64,000 nucleotides of DNA from Uranotaenia lowii (lineage: Eukaryota > Arthropoda > Insecta > Diptera > Culicidae). The position numbers were made by a program, and so were the translations under genes. Positions 57,788 to 64,000 of this stretch are shown piece by piece. The stretch covers positions 237,464,447 through 237,528,446 of the forward strand of contig NC_073693.1 in assembly GCF_029784155.1 (NCBI RefSeq), in the 5' to 3' direction. The notes under the pieces are model-generated. The model was not told the origin of the DNA. It was given only the letters and a program-made list of their open reading frames with translations, and did not search any database. Numbering within the stretch: the first letter of the stretch is position 1; each line of letters begins with the position of its first letter.

Positions 57788-59902
57788 TTATGCCTTGAGA
57801 TCGGAATTCAGCTCAAGACGTTTTTCGAGGCAGTAGAATCGACGAGTGGCGATAGCACGCGAATTTCCCAGCTGACCGATAAGTTCCGGTTTTTTGGGCA
57901 GGCTAACGATGTAACGTCCGGAATCATCCCTGCGAGTTGTTGATTCGAAGTGGTTCTCACAAAGGCGCTCCTCAACTGACAACGTAGAATTTGTCTGGCA
58001 CATTTCAAGCTCCCAAAATCTGCTAACGCTCTGCTCAAGATCGTGGAACGTCGACAGGTTACAATGGACCCGAACTTCATCCGCATTGGAACCGCTGTCG
58101 TGAAAACCGGATACGAGCCAACCAAACACCGAATTCTGGAGCATCGGTTTTCCGTCGCCAAGTTTGGAGTGACCGCTTCGCAAGAGCTCGAAGAAAACCC
58201 GTGCACCAATCACCATATCGATGGGACCACGCGTAGCAAACGATGGATCGGCGAGACGAATGTTCTCCGGAATGGCCCAATCGTTAACATCGATGGTGCA
58301 AGTTGGAAGATCGCTGGTCACCTTATCCATCACAATAAACTCCAGCGGAACTCGGAAGTTGTTGAACCGTGAGGCAACCGTAGCGACAGTCGAAAACAGC
58401 GAAACTGCAGAAATATTTCCACCAATGCCAGCGATCTCTGTGTTACCAGGAGTCTTCCGCGAATTCAGAAGACGACGAAACCTTTCAGTCATGAGATTCG
58501 GCTGCGAAGCGCTATCAAGCAGAACTCGAGCGAGGAACGAAGTACCCTTTGGACCGAGGACTTTGACAACAGCAGTGGCGAGAAATACTTGGTTCGAAGG
58601 GGAGAGGTCGAGACGTTTGGTCCCCGAGTGCGTATTGGCGGAGAGGCTGAGAGGAACAGGAAGCGAACTATCGACACCAGCGAAATTGGAAACGGAAGAC
58701 TGCTTCGGAACTTGATTTGTGCCGGATCCTCTTGCTTTATCCACATCTGGATTGTGTAGTAGCGTGTGATGCTTGGTTCCGCATACTCGGCAGGCTCCGT
58801 ACTTGCAGGTAGCGAACGAATGCTTTCCAAAGAGGCAGTTGACACACAATCCAGATTTTTTCACGATCGCAGCACGTTGAGTAACCGGCATGTGTTTGAA
58901 CTGCTCGCAGAAATACAAACGATGTCCCTTCCCGCACGCCGCACAGTTGTCGTTGGATTTGACGTCGGTAGCAGCATTCACGCTCTGGAGATTGGGTCTG
59001 GAGTCACGCACTGGTCGATCGGACTGCAACGTCTCTAGCTCCATCACGTACTCACGGATAAACTTGATCAGCTCGTCGTACGTCGGCATCTTTTTTTTAT
59101 CCGCTGCTCGCTGCCACTCGCGAAGCGTGTTGTGATCCAGCCGCGCTGACACCATGTGCACCAGAAGTGAACTCCAGCCTTTCGTGTTCTCGCCCAGCTT
59201 CTCCAAAACTCCTAAGTTGTTCTCGAAGTCGCCGACCAAACTTGTCAATTCCCGTGGACATTCCTTGCGCACCTTTTCCACTTTGAACAACGCCTCAATG
59301 TGACTGCGTACCAGGATGTTCAAGTTCTGATACCGATCAGTCAACATTTTCAGCGCCACTGAATAATTGTTACCCGTTACAGACATTTTCTCAACAAGTT
59401 TCAATGCCTCTCCTCGAAGAGTCGACTTGAGGTAGTGAAACTTCTGCACATCTGATAACTCTGCGTTGTTATGTACTAACGAGTCGAACGTGTCGTAGTA
59501 CGAAAACCACCGTAAAATACTGCCACTGAATTCCGGCAGTTTAATATCCGGCAACTTCAGGGCCCGAAAAGAATGACCCGATGAACCTGACAATGGTGCT
59601 GGCGTGCGGGGTACCTCTAGCGATGCGTAAAACGCTTTAAGCGTGAAGTAATCCTCCTCAAAAGCAGCCATATCCTTGGGGAAATCTATCTCAGTATTTT
59701 CCTCCTCCTCAAGGCTCTCAAGATTCAATGAGGCTTGGCAAAATTTCTTATAATTACTCTCAAGAGCATTTTTTCGAGCTAAAGCTTGCTCAACTTGCGT
59801 ATCCGGATCGAAATTTTGCATGAAATTCATGGCTCGTTCCATTGAATCTCGAGCCTGGCGATAAATCACCAAGTTTTTCTTAAACTCCACTTCTTTCTTC
59901 AT
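57788..59902 (-). CDS. BEL gag and protease
   Basis: A 704-residue frame starting MKKEVEFKKNLV. Residues about 100-250 match the DUF1759 gag region (LPEFSGSILRWFSYYDTF). Cysteine/histidine knuckles follow at about 318-385 (CAACGKGH, CVNCLFGKHSFATC, CRVCGTKHH). The aspartic protease region is at about 455-560 with LLDSASQPNLM, where the family shows D-S/T-G-like or DSAS sequence. The frame ends at TAA (57788-57790), and the same frame stays open beyond it into the RT domain. Gag forms particles around the element RNA; the protease matures the polyprotein. ATG choice is supported by the upstream non-coding leader. Confidence 0.92.
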   Translation of the reverse strand: MKKEVEFKKNLVIYRQARDSMERAMNFMQNFDPDTQVEQALARKNALESNYKKFCQASLNLESLEEEENTEIDFPKDMAAFEEDYFTLKAFYASLEVPRTPAPLSGSSGHSFRALKLPDIKLPEFSGSILRWFSYYDTFDSLVHNNAELSDVQKFHYLKSTLRGEALKLVEKMSVTGNNYSVALKMLTDRYQNLNILVRSHIEALFKVEKVRKECPRELTSLVGDFENNLGVLEKLGENTKGWSSLLVHMVSARLDHNTLREWQRAADKKKMPTYDELIKFIREYVMELETLQSDRPVRDSRPNLQSVNAATDVKSNDNCAACGKGHRLYFCEQFKHMPVTQRAAIVKKSGLCVNCLFGKHSFATCKYGACRVCGTKHHTLLHNPDVDKARGSGTNQVPKQSSVSNFAGVDSSLPVPLSLSANTHSGTKRLDLSPSNQVFLATAVVKVLGPKGTSFLARVLLDSASQPNLMTERFRRLLNSRKTPGNTEIAGIGGNISAVSLFSTVATVASRFNNFRVPLEFIVMDKVTSDLPTCTIDVNDWAIPENIRLADPSFATRGPIDMVIGARVFFELLRSGHSKLGDGKPMLQNSVFGWLVSGFHDSGSNADEVRVHCNLSTFHDLEQSVSRFWELEMCQTNSTLSVEERLCENHFESTTRRDDSGRYIVSLPKKPELIGQLGNSRAIATRRFYCLEKRLELNSDLKA

Positions 59903-60572
59903 CGCTTAGCGGAAAAAATTCAAAAAAAACCGCAAAATACCGAAAAAATATTTATTTTTTGTTTTCAAATATTTTCCAGTGGTACTGAGAGGGTTAAATT
60001 ACCCGAAAAATCGATAATCGCAATCGATCCGCAAAAATTCAAAAATAAAAAAAACTTTCAAAAATATTTTTGAATTAGGCACTTTTTGTGCTACTGGGAC
60101 TTGAAGGGTTAATAGTGAGCTCTAAATTGATCTTCTATGGCCTACAGCAATGGCCGACGAACAATATTCGATGATCAAAAAATATCCGAACCATGCACCA
60201 ATTGTGCTAACTTTTCACTTGGAACCGTTTCCGGCTAAAGAATAGTGGGCATATGACTTACCGGACCGGTCCAACCTACGGTTTGTTGATGTTGACAAAT
60301 CGGAAAAAAATCACCCGGGATGTTTCCAACGAAGTTCGAAATGTTCCGTCGGATGTCGAATTTCCCAAAAAAAAGCCTCAATCACGCACTCGGGACCGAT
60401 GACCAACCCCCCTTTCAGGATTGCTGTTGGTTCCGCGGTGATTGATTGCTGCTGCTGCTGGTGCTGATGAGCAAATTAATTGCTTCTGCTGCTGCTGATC
60501 GATGAATTGTTTGCACTTTCTGCTGCTGATGAACGTCGAAAAGTTCCCGCAGGCCTGGCAGGTACGTGTGCA
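59903..60572 (-). other. BEL leader between primer site and gag
   Basis: Non-coding leader of about 670 bp. Contains a CTG-rich stretch (60445-60530) and, at about 59975-60115, two roughly repeated phrases ending GGGTTAA that may mark a small older insertion. Confidence 0.6.
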
Positions 60573-60594
60573 GTTCAATCCGGGTGAAGGACCA
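60573..60594 (-). other. BEL primer binding site, tRNA-Tyr-like
   Basis: Immediately after the 5' LTR the minus strand reads TGGTCCTTCACCCGGATT then GAAC. The first nine bases match the complement of the tRNA-Tyr 3' end (GAAGGACCA), and the rest is close to its T-arm with small differences. tRNA identity is from general knowledge and should be treated as probable. Confidence 0.6.
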
Positions 60595-61534
60595 TGTACG
60601 GACGCAGGATTCCGTTCTTAGTGTCCCACGAATTGGGTCCCAAACGGCGTCGAAGGATTCGGAATAGCAGGAACAACTTTGGTCATCAACTTGACCAGCG
60701 ATGGCGGAGCAGAACAAAGGCCGAGAACTGATGTACTTTCGGGTGATAAAAAAGCACGTCCGTTGCGCGCGAATAGGTTTGAAAAGTGATTTTTATTGAA
60801 GCATAAAAAATACATACATGTCACTTATATACTAGTATTGGAATTCACTTATCACTTTCTCGTCATGTTTTTTCTCACTCTTAGAACTATATGGTGTGAG
60901 TGTGCAGTGTTGTCAATTCAATGTTTTGTGTTGTGTGTTGTGTGAAATTGTGTTCGGTGAAATTCATGTTTGTGTGTAGATAATATTTACATAGAATTTC
61001 TTCCCTTAACCCTTCGTTTCATAAAGTTACAAATATGCAACAATTAATTCAAACTGTTCTAAACTTCACATTTAGCTAAAAAGTAAATTTTTTTTTCGAT
61101 GGGAATAATATTCATAATTTCAAGATCACGTTCAATTAAAAAAAAAAATATTTTTAGTGTTTATAGGAACCAAAAAAACCCACTTGAATCTGAAAAATAT
61201 GGAATGTGGAAAAAGCCTAATTTTTCAAATTTTTGGCCTAGTGTAATTCATATTGAGAATTTTTTTTCGACTCAAAAAAAATATTTTCGTATTCCCACTA
61301 AAGTAATTTACATAATAAACAAAATTTGAGATTTTTTTTTTGTTTTTTCTCTGATATAATGGGTTTTCAATAACTGTTGCAAATATGCAACACCATGCAA
61401 CGGTAGTACCCTAGGTAGTTATATGGGTTCCATAGTGTGTTTTCGAAACTTGCATCGTTAAACAGTGTATTTGTTTCCCGATGACAATGTTTTCGTTATA
61501 AATGATTTATTATCATGTTCAGGCCGTATTAAGA

Positions 61535-61577
61535 GGGGGGGGGGGATGAGAAAAATTGCCCCCCCCCCCCCCCCCCC
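61535..61577. repeat. G11 and C19 homopolymers facing each other
   Basis: A run of 11 G (61535-61545) is followed 14 nt later by 19 C (61559-61577); the two can pair as a hairpin. Run lengths are prone to sequencing error. Confidence 0.8.
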
Positions 61578-62559
61578 TGAATAAAGAGGGCCCCCGAGGT
61601 GAAAAAAATAAAAGTTTTGCTCTAAACCGTTATCAAAACTAGAAAAATATTATAAAAAGTTCAAAATTTATCAAACTTTAAACTAGGACGGGTCCGAATA
61701 ATTAACTTATTTGGGATTTGTAATTCAGCGTATGTAAAACACATTATTTTGATTTTTTTTTCCGCGGCCCATTGGTATAACAAATACATATTTTGAAAAA
61801 AAAAAAATGTCGGATGCCTTCACAACTTGCAAAATAAGCATACACCAATTTTCAAAAGTTCTATATTATTCAACGTGATTCAAACTCAAGTACGGGGCTT
61901 TATCCAGAGAGTTTAAAAATCTAAAAACAAACAACGAATACGCTTTTTTATTTTTCCACTTGAAAATTCAGTACTATCTGCCAACATTCGATAACCGAGG
62001 TTTGAAGTATTGTTTTGCTTTTTTTTTCTTAGAGATGAAGGAATGATTTGATTGAAAATTACAATGCTCATTATTTTTTACTAAAGTATGAGCCGTTTCT
62101 TATTATCAATCGACGAAAAATGCTCTTTATTTATACTATTCAACCTTTTCCTGGAAGCTCTGGAAGTTGATTTTAAATTGAAACTTTTTGTTCTCGAATT
62201 TAGTTTTATTTTTATTTCTTTTTTATTCTTAAACTGATTTCAAGTTTGAATTCTAATTTTAGAATCATGTTCCAAATTCTAATGCTCATTCCGAAGAAAT
62301 CTTTATTGTTCTTTTAATTTTGCCAACAAATGATATTTAATAGTTTAATGTAATTTGTAATTGGATCATTCCTTCAAAACTAAATTGAGACTTTGCTCTT
62401 CAATATCAAGTTTGTTTATTAAAACTGGCATATAGTTATGGTATGATTTAAGATTAAGAATCTTTATCAGAACCAATTTAAATACGTTTTCGGAATTGAT
62501 ATGTGTTGATTTGTTCAAGGTTATGTTCAGAAAAGTTGTATAGGTAAGAAGCTTTCCAT

Positions 62560-62838
62560 TTTGCCGCCGGTCGTGGCCTAGAGGATAGCGTTCCAGCCAT
62601 CTAAGCCAGAGTCCATGAGATCGAATCCCGATCACGACACATATAGTGCTCTTTCCGTGGTCTGGTGGTAAGATGCTAGCCATAAAATCCTTGAAAGATG
62701 TACGCCTTAGAGTTAAGTAAATTAGATCTCTTCAAAGAAACATGAAGTTTCACTGAGATCCTATATGTGTGTGTTCGTTGTTTTAGCACCTTCAAGCAAA
62801 CGTAAGAAATAATTTCCTCAGTAGGTGGTATATTATCG
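62560..62838 (+). mobile_element. tRNA-derived SINE, boundaries approximate
   Basis: tRNA-like head with box A (GTGGCCTAGAGGATAG, 62573-62588) and box B (GATCGAATCCC, 62619-62629), and a T-stem flank ATCACGAC that pairs loosely with GTCGTGGC. The body has no protein. No clear target duplication; the end was set where similarity to the next element starts. Confidence 0.6.
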
Positions 62839-62860
62839 CATAACTACTCCTAGCTAATTT

Positions 62861-63209
62861 CTCGAGAGTCTTTGTAGTCTAGTGGATAAGCTGGTGCGAG
62901 TCTGGTTCCGATGTGCCAGGCTGGGTTCGATTCCCGGTATCGGCGAGACAACTTTTGGGTTTGAATCCCATAAGAAGCCGACAGGTAAGATGTGTTTCCT
63001 CTTATAACTGATTATATGAATGTTTAACCAGCTGCCAGCTGGCCAGGTATATGCACGGATGCCGGAATACCTCTAAGTAACCTGATTGACTCGTTCTTCC
63101 AAAATATACCTACATACGAAGCCATGGGGTCGGTTCCAGAATGCATGAGAGCATATACTTAGGCAGAAACTGCGGTGAATCCGTGCACCCATGGTGGAAA
63201 ACCAACATA
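62861..63209 (+). mobile_element. tRNA-derived SINE with target duplication
   Basis: Box A-like TAGTCTAGTGGATAAG (62875-62890) and box B GGGTTCGATTCCC (62933-62945). The phrase CATAACTACTCC occurs before it (62839-62850) and after it (63210-63221), and similarity extends to about 20 bp with a few changes, consistent with an aged target duplication. It is not an intact tRNA gene: the acceptor stem and length are wrong. Confidence 0.7.
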
Positions 63210-63648
63210 CATAACTACTCCCAGATAAATTCTTAACTTTCCGGTGTCCAGAAATCTAGATTTGCGAAGTTCCTGTGCGAAAACTATGATTAGTGCAAAA
63301 GAAATTAGGAATAAGCATTTATTTCCAGTTGTCAAGTGTGAAGAAAAAAAGGTGTAACCGTTTCATGTTGTTGCAAATATGCAACAATTAATATTTTTGC
63401 TAAATAACCGAATTATGTGAAAATAATATTTTTTCCTTATTTTTCCCTTCATGTATTCATCATTGCGCACTATTGAGAATTTTTTCGAGAAAAAATAAAA
63501 AATCATGAAATGAAGGGTTAAAGCTATTTCACTTCACATTCGTATTTTATAGTATTTTTTCGTATTTTCTTTGTAATTCATTGATGTCTTCGTATTTTAT
63601 CGTAATTAATTGTTGTGGACCGCTGTTCATTGTGACTGCGCCGGAACA

Positions 63649-64000
63649 GTCATTTTTGTCATTTTTGTCATTTTTGTCATTTTTGTCATTTTTGTCATTT
63701 TTGTCATTTTTGTCATTTTTGTCATTTTTGTCATTTTTGTCATTTTTGTCATTTTTGTCATTTTTGTCATTTTTGTCATTTTTGTCATTTTTGTCATTTT
63801 TGTCATTTTTGTCATTTTTGTCATTTTTGTCATTTTTGTCATTTTTGTCATTTTTGTCATTTTTGTCATTTTTGTCATTTTTGTCATTTTTGTCATTTTT
63901 GTCATTTTTGTCATTTTTGTCATTTTTGTCATTTTTGTCATTTTTGTCATTTTTGTCATTTTTGTCATTTTTGTCATTTTTGTCATTTTTGTCATTTTTG
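63649..64000. repeat. 9-bp satellite, TTTTTGTCA variant, right part
   Basis: Resumes directly after the BEL 5' LTR, beginning with the second GTCAT copy, and continues in pure form to the window edge. The true end of the array lies outside. Confidence 0.97.

Larger units (their letters stand above)
61010..63517. mobile_element. piggyBac-like non-autonomous element
   Basis: Flanked by TTAA at 61006-61009 and 63518-63521, while the other LTR has a single TTAA. Ends are CCCTTCGTTTCATAA and, on the minus strand, CCCTTCATTTCATGA. CCC-starting ends with TTAA duplication are diagnostic of piggyBac. The 2508-bp interior has no transposase; it includes subterminal ATATGCAACAATTAAT repeats (near 61034 and 63376), a G11/C19 pair and two tRNA-derived SINE heads. 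Confidence 0.85.
53908..63648 (-). mobile_element. BEL/Pao LTR retrotransposon inserted in the satellite
   Basis: Complete minus-strand element: 5' LTR (63648 to 60595, split by another element), primer binding site, leader, gag-protease frame, polymerase frame, polypurine tract and 3' LTR (54449 to 53908). LTRs begin TG and end CA. Protein domains (DUF1759, retroviral-type zinc knuckles, DUF1758-like protease, peptidase A17-associated RT/RNase H region, H2C2 zinc finger, integrase, DUF5641) and their order identify BEL/Pao. No envelope-like frame is present. One in-frame stop separates the two frames. LTR identity marks it as young. Confidence 0.95.
60595..63648 (-). repeat. BEL 5' LTR, split by a 2.5-kb insertion
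   Basis: LTR sequence lies at 60595-61009 and 63522-63648 (415 + 127 bp, counting one TTAA), matching the other LTR throughout as far as I can read. The intervening TTAA-flanked block is another transposon. The interruption lies in the promoter-proximal half, so this copy is likely not transcribed normally. Confidence 0.95.

Noticed and set aside
62565..62945. Possible functional tRNA genes
   Set aside because: Boxes A and B are present but cloverleaf length and acceptor pairing fail, and extended bodies with target duplication indicate SINEs.
63627..63995. 122-codon minus-strand frame of TKM repeats
   Set aside because: Same satellite, continuing past the window edge.

Overview
The window looks like gene-poor nuclear DNA from a dipteran insect, most likely a mosquito. 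The reasons are the AT-rich background, an IS630-Tc1-mariner transposase relic with DD37E spacing (a lineage best known from mosquitoes), a Jockey-type LINE, an RTE-like LINE, a BEL/Pao LTR retrotransposon, tRNA-derived SINEs and many short inverted-repeat elements. No complete host gene could be recognised. The species assignment is inference from element content only.

Layout. 0-10 kb: short inverted-repeat elements, one of which (2232-4485) is interrupted by a modular tandem-unit repeat; a broken DD37E transposase (4609-5488); and a 3-kb element with nested terminal inverted repeats whose centre is two oppositely oriented tandem arrays (6235-9211). 10.2-11 kb: a higher-GC island with a possible first coding exon. 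13.8-17.6 kb: two abutting copies of the modular repeat, each carrying an internal minisatellite; a further, inverted copy is at 20.1-20.7 kb. 24.7-27.3 kb: a decayed RTE-like LINE, followed by a small MITE and a second type of GC island. 29.4-30.4 kb: a MITE with perfect 27-bp ends. 33.4-37.9 kb: a full-length Jockey LINE with an exact 13-bp target duplication, an intact ORF2 and a once-frameshifted ORF1. 38.1-39.0 kb and 43.1-43.7 kb: large palindromes, the last one interrupted by a SINE with a 12-bp target duplication. 44.7-47.5 kb: hAT-like and other MITEs.

50.2-64 kb is the most striking part. After a 500-N scaffold gap comes a 9-bp satellite, first mainly TTTTTGTAA, then TTTTTGTCA. A 9.7-kb BEL/Pao element sits inside this satellite, on the minus strand, with a 5-bp GTCAT duplication and two apparently identical 542-bp LTRs. 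Its 5' LTR is split by a 2.5-kb TTAA-flanked piggyBac-like non-autonomous element, which itself carries tRNA-derived SINEs. The 3' LTR keeps the unoccupied TTAA site, so the order of events can be read directly: satellite, then BEL, then the piggyBac-like insertion.

The only long reading frames with recognisable function belong to transposable elements. They are the Jockey ORF1/ORF2 pair and the BEL gag-protease and polymerase frames, which are separated by one in-frame TAA. Stretches listed as unassigned were read on both strands without a convincing gene being seen.
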